A stretch of 10,927 nucleotides of DNA from Candidatus Woesearchaeota archaeon (GTDB lineage: Archaea; Nanobdellota; Nanobdellia; Woesearchaeales; JASKKU01), in contig DSBS01000031.1 in the NCBI GenBank assembly GCA_011045925.1, positions 1-10,927 on the forward strand. Reading direction: 5' to 3'. Both the position numbers and the translations under genes were made by a program. The notes below the pieces were generated by a model, which worked only from the letters and a program-made list of their open reading frames with translations, was not told the origin of the DNA and did no database searches. Position 1 is the first letter of the stretch; every line of letters begins with the position of its first letter. This document shows positions 1 to 7,500 of the stretch, piece after piece.

Positions 1-872
1 GCTTTTATGAGAATCTTACTGTTGAGGAGAACCTGAATTATTTTTCTCTTTTTTATAATATTCCTTCAAAAACCATTAAGAAAAACCTTTCTGAGATTAT
101 AAATTTAACCAACCTGCAGGATTGTTTAGGGGTTGTTGCAAAAAACCTTTCCGGGGGCATGAAAAGAAGGCTTGACCTAGCTTGTGCGCTTATTTCTTCT
201 CCTGATGTCCTTTTTTTGGATGAGCCGTTATCCGGGCTTGATCCAATCAGAAAGTCTAGCATTCTTTTTATTTTAAAAAAAGTAAACTCTTTTAATAGAA
301 CAATTGTTTTCTCAACCCACAACCTTTCTGATGTGGAAAGCCTTTGTTCCAGAATAATTGTAATAAAAGAGGGAAAAATAATCGAAAACTCTTCAAAGGA
401 AGAATTGGTTTCAAAATATAGCTTTGTTTACAGGATTGTAATTAAAATGTCTGGCACGAGCAGGAGCTTAGAGCCTTTTTTAGTTTATTATCTTAAAGAA
501 AAGGGGATAAAAATGCTCGGAAGCTTTAAAATGGGAGAGGAGCTTTCCTTTTTTGTGACAGAGCCTGAAGCTGCGGCAGAGAGCATTTCGGCATTTTTTT
601 CAGGCAGAAATGCCTCTTTTAAGTGGCTTTCAATGAAAAAGCCAACGCTTTCAGAGATTTTCATGATGCTTTATCTTGAGGAATTAAAAAATATGACCAA
701 AATCCCGGTTACCAAATCTGAAATGGATGCATTAAGTTCTGAAGTACGGCTTCTTAGGAAAGAGTTTTCAGATGATGAGGTTTTTCAGTACCTCTGCAGC
801 CTTGGAATTGATGCCCATGTGGTTTCAGAGACATTAATGAAAAGAGATGCTGATGATAAAAGAATAAAATGA
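1..872 (+). CDS. ABC transporter ATP-binding protein (5' end missing)
   Basis: This is the ATPase subunit of an ABC exporter, which would hydrolyse ATP at the inner face of the membrane to drive the permease encoded next. The frame is open from base 3, so the start and Walker A (P-loop) lie upstream of the window; 289 residues are visible. Seen in order: a Q-loop-side segment FYENLTVEENL (from base 3), the ABC signature LSGGMKRR (147-170), Walker B VLFLDEP (207-227), the D-loop SGLD (231-242) and the H-loop His in STHN (His codon 318-320). All catalytic motifs that can be seen are intact. The later part, with VIKEGKIIE, is typical of the NatA/CcmA-like branch that pairs with ABC-2 permeases. 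The last ~60 residues (from base 693) are a charged, probably helical extension that I do not recognise. The stop codon overlaps the permease start as ATGA, indicating translational coupling. The family is clear; the substrate is unknown. Confidence 0.93.
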   Translation, partial: FYENLTVEENLNYFSLFYNIPSKTIKKNLSEIINLTNLQDCLGVVAKNLSGGMKRRLDLACALISSPDVLFLDEPLSGLDPIRKSSILFILKKVNSFNRTIVFSTHNLSDVESLCSRIIVIKEGKIIENSSKEELVSKYSFVYRIVIKMSGTSRSLEPFLVYYLKEKGIKMLGSFKMGEELSFFVTEPEAAAESISAFFSGRNASFKWLSMKKPTLSEIFMMLYLEELKNMTKIPVTKSEMDALSSEVRLLRKEFSDDEVFQYLCSLGIDAHVVSETLMKRDADDKRIK

Positions 873-2800
873 AACTAAGATTTTTTAAAATTTTGGTAAA
901 AAACCCAAAGCTGATTCTTAGGTCTAAAATTTCGTTTATCGTTTTCTTTTCTCCGGTGGTTTTACTTTTTTTGGTCGGTTCTATTTATTCTTCAAGCAAA
1001 ATTGAAAATCTTAACATAGGCTTTGTTGACAATATTTCTGAAGATTTATTTGATTTGCGGTTTATAGATGAAATAGCTTTAGAGACGCAGTCAAATATAA
1101 TGCGCCTGCAGAATTCCTTAGAATGTGAAGCAATGTTAAAGGAAAAACAACTGCACTTCTGTTTTTTTCTTTCTTTGGTTTCTGGAAGGCTGGAGGTGGA
1201 CATTGAGACAGACCTTTCTGATTCCGCTCTGGCCTGGGGAGGCTACTCGGTTTTTGAGCAGGTAATAAAAAGGAGCTCAGAGGCGCTGGTTTTTGATTTG
1301 TTGACAGAGTTTATCAACCAGACTTCTGATTTAACCTCGAAGCTTAATTCTTCCGACTTGCTTTTTGATAATACTCTGGAAGCCATTGATTCTTTTGATG
1401 AATTGTTTGAAGTTGTTTCTGAGAAGCTTGATTCTTTTGCCCTGAATTCTACCGGGCTGGACAAGATCGAAGAAGAAGTTGGCTCAACAGACAAGCTTAT
1501 TTTGATGAGCAAGAAAGAAATTTCAATAATGGAAAAGGACCTTTTGGTTTTCCAAAGCGAGCTAGATGAAATTAAGTCGAAAATGACAGCGTTTGAAAAG
1601 GCTTTTGTTAATCCGGCTTCAGATGTGAATAAGCTTATTTCCGGTTTAAAGAGCCAGACCGCCGAGAGGTCTATTATTATTGAGACGGTTTATGAGTCAA
1701 ATTGCCATGCGCCGGAGACCTTGCCGAAAGACCAGTGTGATGACCTGAAGCGCGCATTGCTTCTTTCAGGCTCTATTTCTTCAGGCCTTGGCTCTGTTGA
1801 GGAAATATTTACTGAGCTTTTCAGCACTTACGAAAAATCAAGAGATTCTGTTAATCTTTTCTCCAGCAGGCTTGAAAATGTAAAAAAAAAGCTAAATATT
1901 TTTTCAGAAGACATAGCCTCTTTTTCTGGATCGGTTGACATGCTGAAAAAAGAGATTTCGCTTATTTCAAAAGAAGCCGAGCGCTTAGGCCTGGAAAAGG
2001 AAGCCCTGCTTTTTGAGATTAAGAACGGCTCGCTTTTGGTTAATGAGCTTTCTTCTGGGCTCGACTCTTTAGGCCAAGAATTAACAAACCAAAGCGACGA
2101 CCTGGCTTCTTTCTTATCAATGATAGACCCCTCTGAAATTTCAAAGCCTATTCGATTTACCTTTGGCGGGATTTCTGCAGACGATTCTGTTTTTTCTCAG
2201 AATTTTTCTTTTATTTTTGGTTCGCTTGTTTTTCTGATTTCAGTGATTTCTGCGGTTACCTTCATTCTTAATGAAAAAAAGTCAATAGCTATTTCAAGAA
2301 ACCATGTTCTTCCCAAGAGCCCGCATGTGCCTGTGTCTTATTACATCTGCCTGTCTGTTCTGGTTTTTTTGCAGTCTTTTATTGTAATTCTTTTGTTTAA
2401 CAGATACTTTTTTGAAGCAAACCCCCTCAGCCTGGCTAATCCTCACGGGGTTTTCCTTTTGCTCGGCGTTATCTTTTTGTTTGTTTCTGTCGGGATTTTT
2501 TTCGGCAGCCTGTTTAATAAATTTGAAAACGGCATTGTTCTTTCTATTGCTCTTTCCGGAGTCCTGCTTTTGTTATCCAGCAAATTTATTGTAATAGACT
2601 CCCTTTCTCCTTTATTTCAGAACCTGCTTTTTTTCAATCCTTTTTTGTTTGGGGAAAACCTTATTCGGTCTTTCTTTATTAACAGGGTTTCTTTTGATTA
2701 TCTTAAGCCACAGGTTTTTTCTTGTTATGTGTGTTCTTTGATTCTTGTGTTTTTTTCATCTTTTCTGTTTAAGCAATCCTCGAAAAAGCTGATAGGCTGA
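869..2800 (+). CDS. ABC-2-type permease with large extracytoplasmic coiled-coil domain
   Basis: This 643-residue membrane subunit partners the ATPase whose gene it overlaps by 4 bases. The N-terminus is basic, followed by one membrane helix (about residues 21-40). A hydrophilic domain of about 400 residues (41-443) follows, then roughly five hydrophobic segments (about 444-466, 491-509, 522-543, 551-575 and 615-635) and a lysine-rich end. This one-helix, large-ectodomain, multi-helix layout matches ABC-2 permeases of the YhgE/Pip or NatB type. The ectodomain has heptad-like runs of Leu, Ile, Ser, Glu and Lys from about 160 to 420, predicting long alpha-helical coiled coils. Its only evident close cysteine pair, Cys279 and Cys290, sits between the two helical stretches and could close a loop. 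The role may be export, or a mechanical or envelope function; the substrate cannot be told. The ATG at 869 is supported by the overlap and the basic N-terminus. No Shine-Dalgarno site is evident. Confidence 0.88.
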   Translation: MKLRFFKILVKNPKLILRSKISFIVFFSPVVLLFLVGSIYSSSKIENLNIGFVDNISEDLFDLRFIDEIALETQSNIMRLQNSLECEAMLKEKQLHFCFFLSLVSGRLEVDIETDLSDSALAWGGYSVFEQVIKRSSEALVFDLLTEFINQTSDLTSKLNSSDLLFDNTLEAIDSFDELFEVVSEKLDSFALNSTGLDKIEEEVGSTDKLILMSKKEISIMEKDLLVFQSELDEIKSKMTAFEKAFVNPASDVNKLISGLKSQTAERSIIIETVYESNCHAPETLPKDQCDDLKRALLLSGSISSGLGSVEEIFTELFSTYEKSRDSVNLFSSRLENVKKKLNIFSEDIASFSGSVDMLKKEISLISKEAERLGLEKEALLFEIKNGSLLVNELSSGLDSLGQELTNQSDDLASFLSMIDPSEISKPIRFTFGGISADDSVFSQNFSFIFGSLVFLISVISAVTFILNEKKSIAISRNHVLPKSPHVPVSYYICLSVLVFLQSFIVILLFNRYFFEANPLSLANPHGVFLLLGVIFLFVSVGIFFGSLFNKFENGIVLSIALSGVLLLLSSKFIVIDSLSPLFQNLLFFNPFLFGENLIRSFFINRVSFDYLKPQVFSCYVCSLILVFFSSFLFKQSSKKLIG

Positions 2801-2816
2801 TTCCCTTTTAGAAATC

Positions 2817-2828
2817 TTTAAATAATAT
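2817..2828 (+). promoter_or_regulatory. Candidate archaeal TATA element
   Basis: TTTAAATAATAT lies 20-31 bases before the ATG at 2848. In archaea the TATA box is centred about 26 bases upstream of the transcription start, so transcription would begin at or very near the ATG, giving a leaderless mRNA. This fits the lack of any ribosome-binding site ahead of the gene. It is inferred from position and composition only. Confidence 0.5.
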
Positions 2829-2842
2829 CGCTGAACTCAGCG
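2829..2842. promoter_or_regulatory. Inverted repeat between TATA element and start codon
   Basis: CGCTGAACTCAGCG is a perfect 6-base inverted repeat with a 2-base centre. It lies between the TATA element and the ATG, where a bound protein would block initiation. The spacer is too short for a good RNA hairpin, so a DNA operator is the likelier reading. Inverted repeats of this size also arise by chance in a window this long, so the location is the main argument. Confidence 0.3.
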
Positions 2843-2847
2843 GCTTT

Positions 2848-3165
2848 ATGAAAAATTACTTTATTATTTTTGACAAGAATGGGGAGCTTTTTACGCTCAT
2901 AGCAAAATGCGGCGCCTCCTGGAGGCTTTTTTCAGGCTCGGGAGAAGAGCTTTCCGAGCATCTTTCCATATCCGGGCTTAAGGAGAAAGACAGGTTTTCC
3001 CTTGGAGAGGATTCTGTGCTGCTGTTTGAGGCAAATATGAACATCCCTGTTAAAATTGTCGGGGATTATTCTACATACCTCTGGTGCACAAAAGAGAGCG
3101 CGCTTTCCAAGCTGGAAGAGCCGGAAAAGGCAGTTCTCACAGAAGCGCTTTCCAGGACAGCTTAA
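2848..3165 (+). CDS. Hypothetical protein, 105 residues
   Basis: I do not recognise this protein. It is small and soluble with no signal peptide or membrane helix. The first ~75 residues alternate short hydrophobic strands (YFIIF, LFTLI, VLLFEA, PVKIVG) with charged or glycine turns, suggesting a compact mainly-beta fold. The C-terminus (from about residue 82) is a charged helix ending in ALSRTA. There are two cysteines, one early (AKCGAS) and one late (LWCTKE), without a metal-binding pattern. The gene has its own candidate TATA element and inverted repeat immediately upstream. It is followed about 56 bases later by the sulfur-carrier gene on the same strand, so co-transcription is possible but not shown. 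Codon use resembles its neighbours. That it is a real gene is supported by its length, its clean promoter spacing and the absence of a competing frame; its function is open. Confidence 0.7.
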   Translation: MKNYFIIFDKNGELFTLIAKCGASWRLFSGSGEELSEHLSISGLKEKDRFSLGEDSVLLFEANMNIPVKIVGDYSTYLWCTKESALSKLEEPEKAVLTEALSRTA

Positions 3166-3167
3166 AG

Positions 3168-3200
3168 ATTTTTAGCTTTTTATAGCAAGCTTTTTATTTT
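3168..3200 (+). promoter_or_regulatory. T-rich intergenic tract: terminator and/or promoter
   Basis: Between the orphan gene and the sulfur-carrier gene are three T runs separated by a few bases. Runs of T alone can terminate transcription in archaea, so this may end the upstream transcript. The last run, TTTTTATTTT at 3191-3200, is centred about 26 bases before the ATG at 3222 and could be the TATA element of a leaderless transcript from there. An earlier TTTTTATAG (around 3177-3185) is an alternative. The two roles cannot be separated by eye. Confidence 0.4.
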
Positions 3201-3221
3201 ATGTTGCTCTGCCTTATTCTT

Positions 3222-3416
3222 ATGAGGGTTTTTATAGAAAAGAAAGGTTTTGAAGAGGAGCTGCAGTTCTCAGGCAGCGTTTCAGGCCTTTTAGGCCTGC
3301 TTGGCCTGGATTCTTCAGAGGTCCTTGTGGTTAGGGGCAGCGAGGTTTTGCTTGATTCGGATGAGATTGTGCAAGAGGACAAAATCAGGATTTTTTCAGT
3401 GATTTCCGGGGGATAA
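3222..3416 (+). CDS. MoaD/ThiS/TtuB-family ubiquitin-like sulfur carrier
   Basis: This 64-residue protein has the size and pattern of the beta-grasp sulfur carriers MoaD, ThiS, TtuB and Urm1/SAMP. It has a first strand MRVFIEKKG, a short helix region rich in Leu/Gly, a strand EVLVVRG, an acidic turn LLDSDEIVQEDKIRIF and a C-terminal ISGG. In this family the terminal Gly-Gly is adenylated by an E1-like enzyme and converted to a thiocarboxylate that donates sulfur. The gene lies 7 bases before a TtuA-type tRNA thiolase, which makes a TtuB/SAMP role in tRNA 2-thiouridine synthesis the best guess over molybdopterin synthesis. An in-frame ATG at 3201 would add seven hydrophobic residues (MLLCLIL). 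I prefer 3222 because the family usually starts directly at the first strand and because the TATA spacing fits. No activating E1-like gene is in the window. Confidence 0.8.
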   Translation: MRVFIEKKGFEEELQFSGSVSGLLGLLGLDSSEVLVVRGSEVLLDSDEIVQEDKIRIFSVISGG

Positions 3417-3423
3417 TGCTGGA

Positions 3424-4362
3424 ATGAAATGCTCCTGTGGAAAAAAGGCGGTTTTTCAGCACAAAGACAGCGCGTTGTGCAAAGAGCACTTTATTGATTA
3501 CTTTGAGCGCAAGGTTTTTAGCACAATAAAAGAGCACGCATTTTTTGACGATGCAGAAAGCATAGGTGTTGCTGCTTCCGGCGGCAAAGACTCTACTGTT
3601 CTGCTTTACCTTGTCAAGAAATACCTTGAGCAAAGCCAAAGCCAGGAAAAGCTGGCAAAGCCAAAAAAACATGCTACGCTTTGTGCTTTAGCAATCGATG
3701 AAGGAATTGAAGGCTATAGAAAGAAGACCCTGGATTTTCTTAAGGCTTTTTGTGAGCAGAATGAAATAAGCCTGAGCATTTATTCATTTAAGTCGGCTTT
3801 TGGCTTCTCGCTTGATGAAGCGGTTGCCAGGCTCCAGGATTATGGACCCTGCACCATTTGCGGAGCCCTGAGAAGAAGCCTTATTAACCGCTTTGGAAGA
3901 AAGCTTGATGTAGTAGCAACCGGGCACAATCTTGACGATGAATGCCAGGGCATAATTATGAACCTTTTCAAGTCAAACACGGGATTTCTCCCCAGGTTAG
4001 GCATCAGGACAGGGGTTGTTTCCCACGCATTATTTTCAAAACGAGTTAAGCCCCTTTTTTTCTGCCCAGAAAAAGAGGTTTTTCTTTATTCGTTCCTTAA
4101 AGGTTTTGGGGTGCCGTTTACCGAGTGCCCTTATGCTGTCAGCTCTTATCGTGACAATGCCCGTCGCTTTATCAATTCTGTTTCTTCACAATTTCCAGGC
4201 GCAAAGGAAAGCATTGCCTCTCATTTTCTTAGCTTTCTGCCTGCCCTGCGCCGCTCGGTTGAAAAAAAGCAGCCAAAGCAATGCAGTTCCTGCGGCGAGC
4301 CGTCCGCTGGCTCCCTGTGCAAGGCATGTGAGATTAGCTTGGCGTTTGTTGCTTCTCGCTAG
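3424..4362 (+). CDS. ttuA: tRNA 2-thiouridine synthetase, TtuA/NcsA (Ncs6/Ctu1) family
   Basis: This 312-residue enzyme adenylates a tRNA uridine and replaces its 2-oxygen with sulfur from a thiocarboxylated carrier. All family features are present. There is an N-terminal zinc-binding set Cys3, Cys5, Cys19 and His22. The PP-loop SGGKDS sits at 52-57 in the pattern GVAASGGKDST. The Fe-S ligands are Cys143 and Cys146 (GPCTICG) plus Cys235 (TECPYA), the three-Cys arrangement known for the TtuA [4Fe-4S] cluster. GHNLDDE lies at 167-173. A C-terminal zinc ribbon has Cys287, Cys290, Cys299 and Cys302. Length is normal for the family. The gene starts 7 bases after the sulfur-carrier gene, so the two probably form one transcript and act as donor and enzyme. 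In Haloferax and methanogens the equivalent is called NcsA, and the eukaryotic homologue is Ctu1/Ncs6. The target is most likely U34 (NcsA/Ctu1) or U54 (TtuA), which sequence alone does not settle. Confidence 0.95.
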   Translation: MKCSCGKKAVFQHKDSALCKEHFIDYFERKVFSTIKEHAFFDDAESIGVAASGGKDSTVLLYLVKKYLEQSQSQEKLAKPKKHATLCALAIDEGIEGYRKKTLDFLKAFCEQNEISLSIYSFKSAFGFSLDEAVARLQDYGPCTICGALRRSLINRFGRKLDVVATGHNLDDECQGIIMNLFKSNTGFLPRLGIRTGVVSHALFSKRVKPLFFCPEKEVFLYSFLKGFGVPFTECPYAVSSYRDNARRFINSVSSQFPGAKESIASHFLSFLPALRRSVEKKQPKQCSSCGEPSAGSLCKACEISLAFVASR

Positions 4363-4370
4363 TAGAGTTA

Positions 4371-4394
4371 TTGCCTTTTCTGTTTTTTATTTCA
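4371..4394 (+). terminator. T-rich terminator-like tract after the tRNA thiolase gene
   Basis: Just downstream of the stop at 4362 there are clustered T runs, including CTTTTCTGTTTTTTATTTC. Archaeal RNA polymerase can terminate at such U-rich stretches without a hairpin. The tract separates the tRNA-thiolation unit from the next promoter. The call is by composition and position only. Confidence 0.4.
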
Positions 4395-4402
4395 GCAATA
4401 AT

Positions 4403-4417
4403 CGAAATTTTTATAAG
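4403..4417 (+). promoter_or_regulatory. BRE-like plus TATA promoter of the giant surface-protein gene
   Basis: The sequence CGAAATTTTTATAAG shows a purine-rich BRE-like CGAAA directly followed by a TATA element (TTTATA core, 4409-4415). The expected start, about 25 bases downstream, falls near 4436-4440. This gives a leader of about 15-20 bases before the ATG at 4455. This is the most convincing archaeal promoter in the window. Confidence 0.6.
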
Positions 4418-4427
4418 TGCACTTATA
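4412..4427. promoter_or_regulatory. Perfect 16-base palindrome overlapping the TATA box
   Basis: TATAAGTGCACTTATA is a perfect 8+8 palindrome with no spacer. It begins inside the TATA element and extends toward the transcription start. A dimeric repressor bound here would compete with TBP/TFB, so it is a good operator candidate. The symmetry also creates a TATA-like sequence on the opposite strand. At equal base frequencies about 0.2 such palindromes are expected in the window, and the AT-rich composition raises that somewhat. Confidence 0.45.
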
Positions 4428-4454
4428 GAAAAATAGGGGAAAACGCTGAAAAAA

Positions 4455-4517
4455 ATGAGTAAACTTTATAGGTTGTTCTTATTAGCAGTACTTTTATTTG
4501 CAATTATAGCACAAGCA
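4455..4517 (+). other. Signal peptide of the giant surface protein
   Basis: Residues 1-6 (MSKLYR) are basic, and residues 7-19 form a continuous hydrophobic core (LFLLAVLLFAIIA). Ala19-Gln20-Ala21 fits an A-x-A cleavage motif, with cleavage after Ala21. Ala21-Gly22-Ala23 is a second option two residues on. This implies Sec-dependent export. There is no lipobox cysteine. Confidence 0.85.
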
Positions 4518-7500
4518 GGAGCGAACGAATTTGAGCTGGTTTTTAAGGATGTGCCTCTTTCATATGAGATAAACTCAACAGCGGATTTTGACTTTTCCGG
4601 CTACCTTAACGGGATTCTTGTGCTTTTCTTTCCTGTGGAAAGCCGTGTTGTGCTGCCTTCAGGGGAAACCCCGGCTCTTGAGGTTGAGGCAATGAGCGAC
4701 GGAAGAAAAAAGGCCTCTTTTGTGCTCTCTGAATACGGAACATACAGGTTTGTTTTTAATGCAAGCCTTGGCGAGCTTGCGCAGGAAAAATCCTTTGATG
4801 TAGTTGTCGCAACGCCTCTTCTTGACTTTGAGCCAGACTATACTTGCAGCATATCGGATGAAAAAGTTTTCTTAAGTGTAAAATTGAATAGCACTGAAAA
4901 CCTTTCAGCATCTCTTGTAAGCTTTTCAGGGGACGAAATTTCCGGATGCATGGCATCAAATAACAGTTTTTCATGTGAAGCTTCTTTAGGCAGCTACCCT
5001 TTCCTGATTAGGTTTTCCTACTTAAAGTGGCATAAGACCCATTTTCCTATCTGCAACAAAAACCCTGAAAAAATAACCGTTAATGAGAAAAACAGGATAA
5101 TATCTTCAGATACAGCTGGTTTTGTTTTTTCAAAGCACAACGAGTCTGTGTTCTTGCTGGAAGCAAACCAAACGCACTTTCTTGAGCCAGACAAGGATTT
5201 TATTGTGTCTTTTAAATCGGGCAATTCGGTTTTTACCAGGGCTTTTTCAGCAGAAGAGTATTTTAGGGCGCATTCAGGCTATAAGAGCTTTTACTCAGAC
5301 TCTGGCAATGTCCTTTATCACTTTTCCGACATTCCTTCCCGGCTAGATTCGGGCTTTTTTATCAAAAACAACGTTTCAAGAATCATAAAAAGGGCAGGGT
5401 ATTATGTAAAAAACAATTCCCTTTTTGAGTTGCAGCCGCTCGAAGAAGACTGGTTTTTCGTGCCTGAAAGGCCGGATAGAATCCTGCTTCTGGATAATGC
5501 CTTTGCTGCTTTGCAGGTAGATATGCATTTACTGGAGGGCTTTCGTGTTTTCTATTCTTCTGGAAACTACTTCTCTTTTATAGAAACGGCGGGAAAAAGG
5601 CTCGGGGCTGTTGTTTTTGATGAGTTTGGAAAGCTGGTTGACTCTTTGGTTTTCAGCTCAGGTGATTCAGCGCTTTTTCTTTCCGAAGCAAATACAGCAA
5701 CGATTGTAAGCCTTTCAGATCATTATGACTCCAAAGTTCTTTACCAGGAAAAGGCTTATGAAAGTGCAGGGGTTGTAGTTTCTGACTGCTTGCTTTCAGA
5801 AACCAGCATTAATTTTTACTCTTTTCCCAAAAACCAGGTTTCTTCAATAAGCCAGGGCTTTTCTTCAGATGCCTGCACACACAGCCTAAACCTGAGCCAC
5901 AGCGAAAGGGGAGCTTTTTTGTTGAGCCTCTCTTTTAATGGAAAAACCCTTTCGTTTCCAATTGTTTTCAGCCCGGCTCTTTTTGAGGCGCCTGAAATCC
6001 TCTTGAAGAGTGATTCTGAGCTGCTTTTTTCAAACCACTCAATCAGTATTCCTGTTTATCTCAACTGGCTTGAGCACGCATATGAGTACAGGCTTAGGCT
6101 TGATTCAGCATGCGAAGGAGTTAGCTTTTTTATATTTGGCAATGAAATGCTACCGGGCTCTTCCTTTCTTATAGAAGAGCGCGGAAACATTAAGCCTGAT
6201 CTTGAGATTGTCTCTTCACCCCAGTTCAACAGCTCCTGTTCTTTGTCTCTTGAGCTGGTTGAAGACGGAAAGACTGTTTCCGAGGCGCAGCTTTCACTAG
6301 AGCACGCTGTCCAGGCTCAGAGGCATTCTGTCTATGACCTTGCGGTTAGGGAAATAGAGGAGCAAAGCGAAGAATATGCTGTGTATCTCTATAACAGCTA
6401 CTTTAATTCTTTTGATGTTTTGGTTGAGTTTACTGAGTGCGACTTTCTTGGAGCCTGTTGGGAATCATCAAAAAGCACAATACTTTATCCCGGAGAGCAA
6501 GCTGTTTACTTTCCAAAAAAAGCCCTTGGCAGCAGCCAGAAAATAACAAAGGCAAGGCTTCTGACTTCTCTCAACAACGAGATTTTTGATGAGTTTCTTG
6601 GAAACAACCAGATGACAAAGGTTTTCGACACAAATTGGCACATGCCTTATAGTGAAAGAAAAGTCTTCCTTATCAAGAACCATTATGAAAGCTCTGCGTT
6701 TGCCAGGATAAGCAGCCTGTTCAATTCATACACAATTATTATCCCAACCCTGCAGGGCTCAGAGATTTTTTACACAGCGTTTGATTACACCAAATCAGGC
6801 GATGAAAGCGAAAACGGAAGGGATATATTCCGTTTTGACAACGACGCTTCTTACTTTCCTGTTTTTGTTTATGACAGGCATTCAGGGCAAATCCCCGAGT
6901 TTAATAAAAGCGAGGATTTTGAATTAAGGAAGCCCCCAGAGTTTATTTCCAGAAAGATAATTGACAACAATGACCAGCAGGCAAGCGTTTTTGGAGCCTG
7001 GGCAAGCGATTTCCAGGCAAGGCCTTTCATAGGAATAGATTACCTTTCAGATTTAGGAGTTGGAAAGCAAAACAAGAAAGTCATGTACAGGCTTTTAGCA
7101 GAAGAAGGCACCTATAACCTATACATAAACACGCCCTCTTCAGAGGAGTTTTCTGCCAGGGTGCCAGTGCTTATTGATGCAAGCGAAAGCTCTTCCGTGG
7201 TTTTTATAAACCAGAGAGAAGAGGCAGGCTGGGCATTTCTTGGAAGGTACCGCTTAGATAAAGGCTCAACAGTTTCAATATCAGCATTAGGCACAGAAGG
7301 CATAGTGGTTGCAGACGCAGTAATGCTCGAGAGGCAGGACTTTCACTTTTCCTCTTTTACATTCGAGTCATACTTTGATGTGCCTGAAATCCCGGAAGAG
7401 CCGGAGAAGGAATTTATATCTTTTAATGACTCAATCAGGATTCAGTTTTTAGATACGGAGTTTTTTGTGCAAGCAGAAATCAGGGCACAGGCCCCTATTG

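Noticed and set aside
2914..2932. GC-rich inverted repeat followed by six T residues, like an intrinsic terminator
   Set aside because: It is inside the 105-codon gene and encodes GASWRLF. A 6-base stem leaves only a 1-base loop, and archaea do not need hairpin terminators. An attenuator is conceivable but unsupported.
3283..3299. Perfect 7-base hairpin CAGGCCTTTTAGGCCTG in the sulfur-carrier gene
   Set aside because: It encodes the SGLLGL stretch of the protein and is explained by repeated Gly/Leu codons. Its position in the middle of the gene suggests no regulatory role.
3416..3429. ATG at 3416 overlapping the sulfur-carrier stop as an earlier thiolase start
   Set aside because: It is in a different frame and meets TGA after three codons. 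The ATG at 3424 is the only sensible start and precedes the conserved zinc-finger cysteines.
4016..4462. A 148-codon + strand frame overlapping the end of the tRNA thiolase gene
   Set aside because: It lies mostly inside the thiolase gene in another frame, has no family resemblance, and crosses the terminator, promoter and start of the giant gene.
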